Origin: Tannerella sp. | Lineage (GTDB): Bacteria; Bacteroidota; Bacteroidia; Bacteroidales; Tannerellaceae | Direction of reading: 5' to 3' | DNA: 5,853 nucleotides | Assembly (NCBI GenBank): GCA_031259505.1 | Contig: JAIRLL010000414.1 | Span: forward strand, 1 to 5,853 | In this document: in pieces, positions 1 to 5,853 of the stretch | Layout: the number at the start of each line of letters is the position of its first letter | Numbering within the stretch: the stretch's first letter is position 1 | Position numbers and translations under genes: made by a program | The notes under the pieces: model-generated | What the model was told of the DNA's origin: nothing | The model's database searches: none | What the model saw: only the letters and a program-made list of their open reading frames with translations

Positions 1-18
1 ACGACGCTCGTCCGATCT
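1..18. other. Illumina adapter remnant at contig end (non-genomic)
   Basis: Read on the minus strand these bases are AGATCGGACGAGCGTCGT. The start of the standard Illumina TruSeq read-through adapter is AGATCGGAAGAGCGTCGT, so 17 of 18 bases match, with one A-to-C difference. The protein evidence agrees: the RhaT frame is convincing up to Ala101 (codon 21-19), and then continues as Arg-Ser-Asp-Glu-Arg-Arg, which does not fit the membrane segment that should follow the conserved MRYLG motif. I infer an untrimmed adapter carried into the assembly, so the last genuine base is about position 19. Confidence 0.93.
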
Positions 19-321
19 CGCCACGCCAAGATAGCGCATGCTTAATCCGAATGTCAATCCGCCGATGCCCCAGAGCATGCCATACCCGATGGTTTTTAAA
101 ACCGCCTCGCTGCCCGAGAACGTAATAATTCCGAGTAGCGAACTGTTTGCGGGGATCGCCAGCAACGCCCCCAGCAGGGGGAAAATCAGCCAGGCAAAAA
201 TCCCCTGCGTCAGCCAGAAACTTTCCCATGACCAGTCCTTCACCCTGTTGATGGGGACGTACGAACTGGACTGTCCGAAACTCCCAGCCGCTATGATGAG
301 TAATCCAATGAGTGTATTCAT
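19..321 (-). CDS. rhaT: L-rhamnose/H+ symporter RhaT, N-terminal 101 residues (cut by contig end)
   Basis: This is the start of a membrane permease that imports L-rhamnose with protons across the inner membrane (rhaP in Bacteroides thetaiotaomicron naming). About 101 of roughly 340 residues are present. Visible hydrophobic segments lie at about residues 2-15, 40-57 and 78-93. Conserved RhaT landmarks are the NRVKDWSWE stretch (25-33, compare KKVKKWSWE in E. coli) and LWGIGGLTFGLSMRYLG (83-99, compare MWGIGNINYGLTMRYLG). The ATG at 321 lies 9 bases after the rhaA stop, so the gene is last in the visible operon and probably co-transcribed. No clear Shine-Dalgarno sequence is seen. The frame stays open to base 1, but the last six codons are adapter, so the gene is interrupted by the assembly and shows no sign of being a pseudogene. 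Confidence 0.9.
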
Positions 322-330
322 AAATAGCGT

Positions 331-1587
331 TTAAATCCGTTTCGACGTCACTTCCTTCTCGTAAGCCAGTATGTCGGCGATATAGTCTTCGCCTGCCGGC
401 ACGCTGTTTTTCAGGCAGAACATGTCCCACACGGCATTCCACGGCAGCGATTTCAATTCTTCCTGCAGAGCGAGGCGTTCGAACAACTGTTCATTTGCCT
501 CGTATTCCTGCAGCGTGGCCGACGGTTCGAGAAGCGCCATCAGAAGCGCCTTTTGCGTCGCACGCGAACCGATGACGTATGCGCCGATGCGATTGATCGT
601 GCCGTCGAAATAGTCCAGCCCGATATGGATACGATCCGGCTGGTCGCAGCGGACAATTTCGCGCGCAAGGTCCTGCAGGTCGTCGTTCAGAATGACTACA
701 TGATCGCTGTCCCAACGTATCGGACGGCTCACGTGCAGCATGATTTCGGGCGTGAACAGCAGCAGAGACGACAGCTTGTCGGCGACGCTTTCCGTCAGGT
801 GGAAATGGCCTGTGTCCAGCGTGACGATTTTGCCTTTTTTCGCGCCGTATCCGAGATAAAAGTCATACGAACCGACCGTATAGCTCTCCATGCCGATGCC
901 GAACAGTTTCGCTTCGATGCAGTCTTTCATGTGACTGTATTCGACGGCAAAAATCTCGTCCAGCGACTGTTCGAGTATCCGGCGATATTTCAGCCTGTTG
1001 GCGGGCACTTCCTTGCTGCCGTCGTGTACCCAGAGGTTCATGATGCACGGATCGTCCTGATACTTGCCCATTTCTTCGCTGATTTTGCGGCAGCGCTTCG
1101 TGTGTTCGATCCAGAAATCGCGAATCCCCTTGTCGGGATTGGCCAGCGTCAGGTTTCCGCTTTTCGGATGCGAGAACGAGGTGGAATTGAAATCCAGCTT
1201 CATGCCGTTCGCTCTCCCCCACTCCATCCAACTCCGGAAATGCTGCGGTTCCACTTCGTCGCGATCTACGACTTTCCCCTGAAAATCGCCGTAAATTTCG
1301 TGCAGGTTCAACCGGTGGCGGCCTGCTATCAGCGACGTGGCTTTCAGGATATCACCTCGCAACTCGTCGATATTGCGGGCTTTGCCGGGATAATTGCCCG
1401 TCACCTGAATGCCTCCGCTCAGATCGCCGCCCTGATTCTCGAATCCGCTCACGTCGTCGGCCTGCCAGCAATGCAGCGACAGCGAGATTTTACCTAATTT
1501 TCCTAACGCCCTGTCGGCGTCTACTCCGAGTGCAGCATAACGTTCTACTGCTACTTCATACGCTTTTTCAACTGTACTTTCTTTCAT
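331..1587 (-). CDS. rhaA: L-rhamnose isomerase
   Basis: This cytoplasmic enzyme interconverts L-rhamnose and L-rhamnulose, the first intracellular step of the pathway (called rhaI in B. thetaiotaomicron). It has 418 residues; the E. coli enzyme has 419, and similarity runs end to end. Recognisable blocks are SLHCWQADDVSGFEN (37-51), GGIQVTGNYPGKARN (58-72), EAKLFGIGMESYTVGS (225-240), LDTGHFH (257-263), HVSRPIRWDSDHV (285-297) and HIGLDYFDGTINRI (321-334). His261, Asp293 and Asp295 correspond to the Mn-binding His/Asp/Asp of the family, so the enzyme should be active. The C-terminal AYEKEVTSKR is also typical. The start codon is 42 bases after the rhaB stop and the stop is 9 bases before rhaT, fitting a single operon. 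The gap before it is AT-rich with no Shine-Dalgarno sequence, as is common in Bacteroidota. Confidence 0.98.
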   Translation of the reverse strand: MKESTVEKAYEVAVERYAALGVDADRALGKLGKISLSLHCWQADDVSGFENQGGDLSGGIQVTGNYPGKARNIDELRGDILKATSLIAGRHRLNLHEIYGDFQGKVVDRDEVEPQHFRSWMEWGRANGMKLDFNSTSFSHPKSGNLTLANPDKGIRDFWIEHTKRCRKISEEMGKYQDDPCIMNLWVHDGSKEVPANRLKYRRILEQSLDEIFAVEYSHMKDCIEAKLFGIGMESYTVGSYDFYLGYGAKKGKIVTLDTGHFHLTESVADKLSSLLLFTPEIMLHVSRPIRWDSDHVVILNDDLQDLAREIVRCDQPDRIHIGLDYFDGTINRIGAYVIGSRATQKALLMALLEPSATLQEYEANEQLFERLALQEELKSLPWNAVWDMFCLKNSVPAGEDYIADILAYEKEVTSKRI

Positions 1588-1629
1588 GATAAATCCATTA
1601 TTTATAATTAAATGTTTTGATAATTTCCA

Positions 1630-3060
1630 TTATTTACCTTCCGGCTCAAACGTCTGCATCGGGAACGATTCGGCTACGATACGGCGAATCTCCCAGCGGT
1701 CTTTCACCAGGCCGGCGGCTTTCGCCTGCATCAGGCAGTTGCCTATGGCCGTCGCTTCCGACGGTCCGGCCACCACGGGCAGTCCGATGGCATTGGCCGT
1801 GAACTGATTCAGCAGCGCATTCTGCGATCCGCCGCCAATCACGTGCAGTTTCTCGATCGGGAATGAAATCATGCCCGACAGTTGCTCCAGCACGTCACGG
1901 TAGCGATTGGCCAGGCTTTCGAAAATGCAGCGCACGTATTCGGCGTCCGATTGCGGGACTGCCTGGCCGCTTTCCGTGCAAATCGCGGCAATTGCGTTCG
2001 TCATGCTCGGCGGATTGGCCAGGCGCGGGTCGTCGGGATTCACCGTCGAACGGCTTTTGCCCGCCTGTTCAGCCATTTTTACAATGTCGGGATATGAATA
2101 GTCTCTTCCTGCCTTCGTCCATTCCTTGCGGCACTGTTCGAGCAGCCACATGCCCGTGATATTTTTCAGAAAACGGGTCGTGCCTTCGACGCCGCCTTCG
2201 TTCGTGAAATTTTTCTCAAACGAATCCTGCGTCAGGACGGGCGTCCCGGTCTCCACGCCCATCAGGCTCCACGTGCCGCTGCTCAAATAGGCGAAACGGG
2301 GACTGGTTGCGGGGACGGCGAGCACGGCCGAGGCCGTGTCATGCCCTGCGACCGTCACCACGGGCACTTTCCCGATGCCGGTTTCTTCGGCCAGCGCATC
2401 GGTCAGCGTCCCGACGACGACGCCCGGATCTGTGAGCGGATGCAGCAGCGTCGCGGGCAGGCCGGCCGCCTCCAGCAGCGAGGTCTCGAACTGGCGTGTT
2501 GCGGGGTTGAGGATCTGCGAGGTCGAGGCTTCCGTATATTCGCACACCTGTTTTCCTGTCAGCATGTACGAGAGCAAATCGGGCATGAACAGTATCTTGT
2601 CGGCTGCCTTCAGCGGGGCAAAATCCTGCTTCCTGGCTCGAAAGAGCTGATACAGGCTGTTGAAGTTCATTATCTGACAGCCTGTCAAACGATAAACTTC
2701 TTCGCGGGGCACGACATCCCTGAAAAACTCTTCCGGTGCGCCGTCCGTATAGGGGTCGCGGTATGCGCGGGGCATACCCAGTATCGTGCCGTCTGCGGCA
2801 ATGTATCCAAAATCCACACCCCATGTGTCTATTCCGATAGAAATCAATTCGATACCTTGCGCTGCGCAGGCGCTTAATCCGTTTTTCAGGGATTCGTACA
2901 ACCCGAATACGTTCCAGTAAAACTTGCCGTGCAGTTCCACAAGGGAGTTCGGGAAGCGTGTCAGCTCGCGCATTTCAAAATTGACACCGTCGAAAGCGCC
3001 CAAAACGGAACGTCCGCTTGTAGCGCCCAAATCAAATGCTAAAAAATAATATTTCTTCAT
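1630..3060 (-). CDS. rhaB: Rhamnulokinase (FGGY family sugar kinase)
   Basis: The enzyme phosphorylates L-rhamnulose to L-rhamnulose-1-phosphate with ATP in the cytoplasm (rhaK in B. thetaiotaomicron). With the start chosen here it has 476 residues, close to the 489 of E. coli RhaB. Motifs in order: N-terminal phosphate loop FDLGATSGR (9-17), DTWGVDFGY (78-86), PDLLSYMLTGK (160-170), GHDTASAV (239-246) with the likely catalytic Asp241, SSGTWSL (260-266), NITGMWLLEQCR (300-311), and the adenosine-site pair IGGGSQN (408-414) and GPSEATAIGN (432-441). Every key motif is intact. The frame extends upstream to ATGs at 3093 and 3072, but the one at 3093 lies in the putative -7 promoter box, and family members typically begin MKKxYFLAxDLGATSGR, so 3060 is preferred. 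It is first in the operon, divergent from the AraC regulator. Confidence 0.97.
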   Translation of the reverse strand: MKKYYFLAFDLGATSGRSVLGAFDGVNFEMRELTRFPNSLVELHGKFYWNVFGLYESLKNGLSACAAQGIELISIGIDTWGVDFGYIAADGTILGMPRAYRDPYTDGAPEEFFRDVVPREEVYRLTGCQIMNFNSLYQLFRARKQDFAPLKAADKILFMPDLLSYMLTGKQVCEYTEASTSQILNPATRQFETSLLEAAGLPATLLHPLTDPGVVVGTLTDALAEETGIGKVPVVTVAGHDTASAVLAVPATSPRFAYLSSGTWSLMGVETGTPVLTQDSFEKNFTNEGGVEGTTRFLKNITGMWLLEQCRKEWTKAGRDYSYPDIVKMAEQAGKSRSTVNPDDPRLANPPSMTNAIAAICTESGQAVPQSDAEYVRCIFESLANRYRDVLEQLSGMISFPIEKLHVIGGGSQNALLNQFTANAIGLPVVAGPSEATAIGNCLMQAKAAGLVKDRWEIRRIVAESFPMQTFEPEGK

Positions 3061-3090
3061 GTTATCAGGCATTATTTTATTTGCCGGCAG

Positions 3091-3098
3091 CAAAGATA
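3091..3098 (-). promoter_or_regulatory. Putative -7 box of the rhaBAT operon
   Basis: On the minus strand these bases read TATCTTTG, an exact match to the Bacteroides -7 consensus TAnnTTTG. Transcription would begin near 3086, giving a leader of about 25 nt before the rhaB ATG at 3060. No TTTG -33 element stands at the expected spacing, which fits a promoter that depends on an activator. It is one arm of the inverted repeat at 3091-3119. Confidence 0.55.
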
Positions 3099-3111
3099 TT
3101 TCTTTTATTTC

Positions 3112-3119
3112 TATCTTTG
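3112..3119 (+). promoter_or_regulatory. Putative -7 box of the AraC-family regulator gene
   Basis: The plus strand reads TATCTTTG, matching TAnnTTTG. Transcription would start near 3124, about 37 nt before the tandem ATGs at 3161 and 3164. This supports those starts over the in-frame ATG at 3059, which lies upstream of the promoter. A TTTG occurs at 3080-3083, but it is about 8 bases too far upstream for a normal -33 element. Confidence 0.5.
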
Positions 3120-3160
3120 TTTACGAAAATGATAATATATGTTTTACAATTGACACAGAC

Positions 3161-4045
3161 ATGATGAGCAATGAACAACTCCGCTATCTGACTATCAATG
3201 CGATGGACGAGGAATGGGGCATTGTTGTCACAACCGTTGGATACCAGTTTATTCAGCCTCAAAGCCACTATCCGCTTTCGCGACATCCCGGACAGTACGA
3301 TTTTTCGCCGCCCAGCCCGCGCACATTGAATGAATATCAGTTGATATATATCACGAAAGGAAACGGTTTTTTTGCTTCGCAGTCCGTGAAGCGACAAAAA
3401 ATCGGCGAGGGCACGGTGATACTGCTCTTTCCCGGCGAATGGCACAGCTACTGTCCCGATTCGGCTACGGGCTGGAATGAATACTGGGTCGGATTTCGCG
3501 GACTGCATATCGACCGGCGGGTGGAAAGGCAGTTTTTCACACGTGAAGAGCCGCTGTTTCATATCGGGCACAGCGCGACCATTGTCGGGCTGTACGAAGA
3601 TATTCTGGAACTTGCAAAACAGGAGAAGACGGGATACCAGCAGATGATTTCGAGCATCGTCCTGCACATCATGGGCGCGGTTTATTATAAGAAGAAAAAC
3701 AGCCTTTTCCAGTCATCGTATCTCGAAGGCAAGATATTCGAAGCGAAAAAGCTGATCAAGGACGATCTCGAAGGCGTGCTTTCGCCGGAAGACGTCGCGG
3801 CCGAACTGGGGCTGGGCTATTCGTGGTTTCGGCGTATGTTCAAGGAATATACCGGCGTGTCGCCCGCACAGTATCGGCTGCAATATAAAATACTTCGCGC
3901 CAGGGAATTGCTGACTGATACTTCGCTGAATATTTCCGAAGTGGCGTATGCGCTGCATTTCGAAAATGCGGGACAGTTCTCGACTTTCTTCAAGAAAAAA
4001 ACAGGTAGCACGCCGGGCGAGTTCCGCAGATTGATAAAACAGTAG
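3161..4045 (+). CDS. AraC/XylS-family transcriptional regulator, probable L-rhamnose-responsive activator
   Basis: This cytoplasmic DNA-binding regulator has 294 residues from the ATG at 3161 (293 if the adjacent ATG at 3164 is used). Residues about 30-115 form the cupin-like AraC sugar-binding domain, with family features LIYITKGNGFF, the glycine-rich GEGTVILLFPGEWHSY turn and WNEYWVGFRG. The C-terminal 100 residues carry two helix-turn-helix units: SPEDVAAELGLGYSWFRRMF (208-227) and ISEVAYALHFENAGQFSTFF (258-277), followed by the signature FKKKTGSTPGEFRRL. The frame is open back to 3059, but that extension covers the promoter region and lacks homology-like character; a later ATG at 3203 is less likely. 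Its position divergent from rhaB suggests the role of RhaR of B. thetaiotaomicron. The ligand is inferred from context only, so no symbol is assigned. Confidence 0.92.
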   Translation: MMSNEQLRYLTINAMDEEWGIVVTTVGYQFIQPQSHYPLSRHPGQYDFSPPSPRTLNEYQLIYITKGNGFFASQSVKRQKIGEGTVILLFPGEWHSYCPDSATGWNEYWVGFRGLHIDRRVERQFFTREEPLFHIGHSATIVGLYEDILELAKQEKTGYQQMISSIVLHIMGAVYYKKKNSLFQSSYLEGKIFEAKKLIKDDLEGVLSPEDVAAELGLGYSWFRRMFKEYTGVSPAQYRLQYKILRARELLTDTSLNISEVAYALHFENAGQFSTFFKKKTGSTPGEFRRLIKQ

Positions 4046-4094
4046 AGAAACGGTTTGGAGGGTTTAAAAAGAAATGACAAATACACGTGTACCC

Positions 4095-4182
4095 AAAAGA
4101 AAACAGCCTTTTCGCAAAGGCTGTTCTTATCAGGTTTTAATAGGTATTAGCCTTTAAGGCAAAAAGATTGTTTAGGTTATCG
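4095..4182 (-). ncRNA. Possible small RNA between a -7-like box and the terminator (tentative)
   Basis: A minus-strand transcript starting a few bases after the TATCTTTG at 4193-4186 and ending in the T-rich tail of the 4102-4125 hairpin would be about 85-90 nt. It contains no convincing reading frame. Apart from the terminator stem, the only structure I see is the small imperfect palindrome GCCTTAAAGGC (4160-4150). It could be an independent sRNA, a 3'-UTR-derived RNA from the dihydroorotase operon, or nothing. I recognise no known RNA family here. Confidence 0.3.
4102..4125. terminator. Bidirectional intrinsic terminator between convergent genes
   Basis: AACAGCCTTT (4102-4111) pairs perfectly with AAAGGCTGTT (4116-4125) around the four-base loop TCGC, giving a 10-bp stem. 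On the minus strand the stem is followed by a T-rich tail (TTCTTTT, with two further T in the stem base), a good intrinsic terminator for RNA arriving from the right. On the plus strand the tail is only CTTAT, weaker but probably still used by the AraC gene ending 57 bases earlier at 4045. It lies about 180 bases beyond the dihydroorotase stop, rather far for that gene alone. Confidence 0.85.
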
Positions 4183-4185
4183 ATG

Positions 4186-4193
4186 CAAAGATA
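4186..4193 (-). promoter_or_regulatory. Putative minus-strand -7 box in the convergent intergenic region
   Basis: The minus strand reads TATCTTTG, identical to the two boxes in the rhaB/araC intergenic region and an exact TAnnTTTG match. No TTTG is found at -33 spacing. There is no gene directly downstream on that strand before the terminator at 4102-4125, so if it is active it would make only a short RNA or run antisense into the 3' end of the AraC gene. Confidence 0.35.
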
Positions 4194-4304
4194 GTGCAAT
4201 GTTAATTTATTTTACTATAAAAAATATGTTATACAACATCATTCGCAAAAAACATTGATTTTCTTTCGGCTTTACAGTCAAATTATTCGTTATAAGATAC
4301 TTTT

Positions 4305-5648
4305 TTAACAAAATGTAAGTGCCATTCCGTGAACATTATCGTGTATTTCACCACCCCTGAAAACTAAACGACCATTAACGAAGGTTATATAAACGTAATG
4401 ATGAAAAAGCTGCCCTTCAAGAGGCGACCAGCTGCATTTGTAGCGTATATTTTCTTTGGCAACGCGCCATTTTCGATGCGGATCGACCAGCGTCAGATCG
4501 GCATAATATCCCGGACGGACGTATCCGCGACGGTCGATACGAAACAGTTCGGCTGGATGGTGCGCCATCTTTTCCACCACCTTTTCTTTCGTGAAGACGC
4601 CCTGCCGGGACAGTTCGAGCATGAGCGGCAGGGCATGCTGCACCATCGGACCGCCCGAAGCGGCACGCAGGCAACCGCCTTCCTTTTCCGACAGCAAATG
4701 CGGCGCATGGTCGGTCGCAACGATGTCTATCGTATTGTCGCAAACGGCCTTGCGCAGAGCGGCGCGGTCGGACGCCGTTTTGATGGCCGGATTCCATTTT
4801 ATCAGGTTTCCGCACCGGTGATAGTCTTCGTCCGAAAACCAAAGGTAATGCACGCACGTCTCGGCCGTAATTTTTTTGGCGGACAGAGGCTTCCTGTTGT
4901 CCAGCAAACCCAGTTCCCTTGCCGTCGAGACATGCAGCAGATGCAGGCGCGTACCCAAAGCCGCGGCCAGTTCCACCGCTTCGGACGATGAGGCATAACA
5001 CGCCTCCGCATCGCGAATCCTGGGATGAAACGAGGCATCCAGCGCGTCTTCGCCGTATCGTTCGACGTAAAACGCCCTGTTTCGCCGTATCACGTCTTCC
5101 TTTTCCGCATGGATGGCAATCAGCAAATCTGTCTCGCTGAAAAAGCGGCGTAGTGTATCTTTATTGTCTACAAGCATATTGCCGGTCGATGAACCCAGAA
5201 ACAGTTTCAATCCGGGTATGCGCCGGCGGTCGAGTTTGTCTGTTTCGGCAAAGTTGTCGTTCGTTCCGCCAAAGAAAAAAGAATAGTTTGTCACCGAAGT
5301 CTCTGCTGCGCGCCGGAATTTCCATTCCAGTTCGGCGAGGGTCACAGTTTGCGGTTTCGTGTTCGGCATGTCCAGAAACGACGTCACGCCGCCAGCCGCC
5401 GCCGCACGGCTTTCGCTCGCAATGCATCCCTTGTACGTCAGCCCCGGCTCGCGAAAATGCACCTGATCATCAATGACGCCCGGCATCAGCCATTTCCCTT
5501 CGGCGTCGATCACTTCGGCGCCCGGCGCGTCGCCCGGCGGAGCCTCGCCTTCATACACCCGGCTGATAAAGGGCGCATCTATCAGCACTGCTCCCGTGAA
5601 CGAACGCCCCTCATTGACAATCAGCGCGTTTTTTATCAGCGTCTTCAT
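4305..5648 (-). CDS. pyrC: Dihydroorotase (class I-type, amidohydrolase superfamily)
   Basis: This cytoplasmic zinc enzyme reversibly cyclises N-carbamoyl-L-aspartate to L-dihydroorotate, the third step of pyrimidine synthesis. It has 447 residues, normal for the Bacteroidota form. Visible parts: small N-terminal beta domain (1-55); [13 protein letters not shown] (57-69); FLDMPNT (91-97); [13 protein letters not shown] (146-158) with Lys148 the likely carboxylated metal bridge; HAEKED (180-185); LHLLHVSTA (235-243) with His239; KWNPAIK (284-290); TDHAPH (312-317) with catalytic Asp313; C-terminal [16 protein letters not shown] (374-389). The first His of the family HxH metal motif is Gln62 here. 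The start at 5648 overlaps the upstream glycosyltransferase stop; longer frames lie inside that gene. Hydantoinase or allantoinase activity is possible in the superfamily, but the overall match favours dihydroorotase. Confidence 0.92.
   Translation of the reverse strand: MKTLIKNALIVNEGRSFTGAVLIDAPFISRVYEGEAPPGDAPGAEVIDAEGKWLMPGVIDDQVHFREPGLTYKGCIASESRAAAAGGVTSFLDMPNTKPQTVTLAELEWKFRRAAETSVTNYSFFFGGTNDNFAETDKLDRRRIPGLKLFLGSSTGNMLVDNKDTLRRFFSETDLLIAIHAEKEDVIRRNRAFYVERYGEDALDASFHPRIRDAEACYASSSEAVELAAALGTRLHLLHVSTARELGLLDNRKPLSAKKITAETCVHYLWFSDEDYHRCGNLIKWNPAIKTASDRAALRKAVCDNTIDIVATDHAPHLLSEKEGGCLRAASGGPMVQHALPLMLELSRQGVFTKEKVVEKMAHHPAELFRIDRRGYVRPGYYADLTLVDPHRKWRVAKENIRYKCSWSPLEGQLFHHYVYITFVNGRLVFRGGEIHDNVHGMALTFC
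5645..5648 (-). other. ATGA stop/start overlap between glycosyltransferase and dihydroorotase
   Basis: On the minus strand these four bases are ATGA. The TGA at 5647-5645 ends the glycosyltransferase, and the ATG at 5648-5646 opens dihydroorotase in another frame. No Shine-Dalgarno sequence precedes the ATG, so translation is probably coupled by reinitiation within one operon. Confidence 0.85.
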
Positions 5649-5853
5649 CCGGCGCCCGCTCGCTTCGGATATTTGTGGAAGAAACTCCACCATTTCAGTT
5701 TCAAGACGCCGAAAAGGGCTTCGCCGAAAATGGAAGTGTTCATTTTCGAAGTGCCGAGCACACGGTTTACAAAGACTATCGGCACTTCCACAATCCTGAA
5801 TCCGCACTTGCTGGCCGTGAATTTCATTTCTATCTGAAACGCATAGCCCTTGA
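5645..5853 (-). CDS. Polyprenol monophosphomannose synthase-like glycosyltransferase, C-terminal end (partial)
   Basis: Only the last 68 residues are in the window; the frame is open to the right edge. They begin [27 protein letters not shown] and continue [20 protein letters not shown], matching the C-terminal part of GT2-family dolichol/polyprenol-phosphate mannosyltransferases (the GYAFQIEM segment and the VPIxFxxRxxGxSKM motif). Such enzymes move mannose from GDP-mannose to a polyprenyl phosphate at the inner membrane, supplying lipid-linked mannose for glycan or glycoprotein assembly. The protein ends shortly after the catalytic domain in KYPKRAGAG, so no C-terminal membrane domain follows, as in the short bacterial DPM1-like forms. 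The sugar specificity is inferred from family resemblance. It sits upstream of, and overlaps, dihydroorotase. Confidence 0.88.
   Translation of the reverse strand, partial: KGYAFQIEMKFTASKCGFRIVEVPIVFVNRVLGTSKMNTSIFGEALFGVLKLKWWSFFHKYPKRAGAG

Larger units (their letters stand above)
3091..3119. repeat. Perfect inverted repeat in the divergent rhaB/araC promoter region
   Basis: CAAAGATA (3091-3098) and TATCTTTG (3112-3119) are perfect reverse complements separated by 13 pyrimidine-rich bases. Each arm equals a Bacteroides-type -7 box directed outward, toward rhaB on the left and the AraC gene on the right. The arrangement is consistent with overlapping divergent promoters whose polymerase sites would compete; the palindrome might also be part of an operator. 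The pairing is seen directly; the regulatory reading is inference. Confidence 0.75.
4046..4304. other. AT-rich convergent intergenic region
   Basis: These 259 bases lie between the stops of the AraC gene (plus) and dihydroorotase (minus). Contents are the terminator hairpin, the minus-strand -7-like box, a perfect 10-bp palindrome TACACGTGTA at 4082-4091, and an AT-rich stretch (about 4201-4304) with a small ATGTT/AACAT stem at 4226-4239. The longest start-to-stop frame I noted in the AT-rich part is about ten codons, so no protein gene is supported. No tRNA or repeat array is visible. Confidence 0.8.

Noticed and set aside
553..1497. Long 314-codon open frame on the plus strand opposite rhaA
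   Set aside because: It is antisense to a clearly conserved isomerase, its protein has no recognisable motif, and it is rich in Arg, Ala, Val, Phe and Gln as expected for the reverse frame of a GC-rich coding region.
2339..2877. Open frames on both strands overlapping the rhaB coding region (161 and 178 codons)
   Set aside because: They lie inside the intact rhamnulokinase frame, with compositions typical of shadow frames and no motif.
3059..3160. In-frame N-terminal extension of the AraC regulator to an ATG at 3059
   Set aside because: It would start within the rhaB start codon, upstream of the likely promoter, and read through the AT-rich control region; the tandem ATGs at 3161 and 3164 fit better.
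4082..4091. Perfect 10-bp palindrome TACACGTGTA
   Set aside because: It sits at the end of two convergent genes beside a terminator, has no repeat partner, and a 10-bp palindrome can occur by chance; no operator role is supported.
4150..4160. GCCTTTAAGGC mini-palindrome considered as a second terminator
   Set aside because: The stem is only 5 bp with a one-base loop and there is no T-run after it on the minus strand, so it cannot be called a terminator.
4201..4304. AT-rich tract considered as a foreign insertion or attachment site
   Set aside because: No flanking direct repeats, tRNA end, integrase or transposase remnant is visible; AT-rich convergent gaps are normal in these genomes.
4398..5001. 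Open frames of nearly 200 codons on both strands within the dihydroorotase gene
   Set aside because: Dihydroorotase motifs are continuous through this stretch in the true frame; the alternatives show no protein-like conservation.
5649..5807. N-terminal extension of dihydroorotase by 53 residues
   Set aside because: The extra stretch lies inside the glycosyltransferase gene in another frame and does not resemble a dihydroorotase N-terminus, which begins naturally at [14 protein letters not shown].

Overview
The window looks like a chromosomal piece of a Bacteroidales-type member of the Bacteroidota, probably from a gut or oral lineage. Three things point there: the encoded proteins resemble that group's rhamnose enzymes, dihydroorotase and polyprenol-phosphate mannose synthase; Shine-Dalgarno sequences are absent; and TATCTTTG elements match the Bacteroides -7 promoter consensus (TAnnTTTG). 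I cannot name the species from sequence alone.

Layout from left to right. Positions 1-18 are almost certainly leftover Illumina adapter at a contig end, not genome. Positions 19-3060 hold a minus-strand L-rhamnose catabolic operon, transcribed rhaB (rhamnulokinase) -> rhaA (L-rhamnose isomerase) -> rhaT (rhamnose/proton symporter, cut off by the contig end). An AraC-family activator, probably the operon's rhamnose-responsive regulator, is divergently transcribed from a roughly 100-bp region (3061-3160). That region carries a perfect 8-bp inverted repeat whose two arms each match a -7 promoter box, pointing outward toward rhaB and the regulator.

Positions 4046-4304 form a 259-bp AT-rich convergent intergenic region. 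It holds a strong hairpin terminator (4102-4125) and a minus-strand -7-like element (4186-4193), which together could define a short RNA of about 85 nt. Positions 4305-5853 carry a minus-strand pair: the C-terminal end of a polyprenol monophosphomannose synthase-like glycosyltransferase, overlapping by ATGA the start of a class I-type dihydroorotase.

Together, the left part imports L-rhamnose, isomerises it to L-rhamnulose and phosphorylates it. The aldolase that splits rhamnulose-1-phosphate would be expected beyond the left end. The right part is housekeeping (pyrimidine synthesis and lipid-linked mannose supply). I see no evidence of a new defence, mobile or secretion system. The points worth a second look are the adapter junction, the palindromic divergent promoter, the possible small RNA, and a Gln in place of the first metal-binding His of the dihydroorotase.
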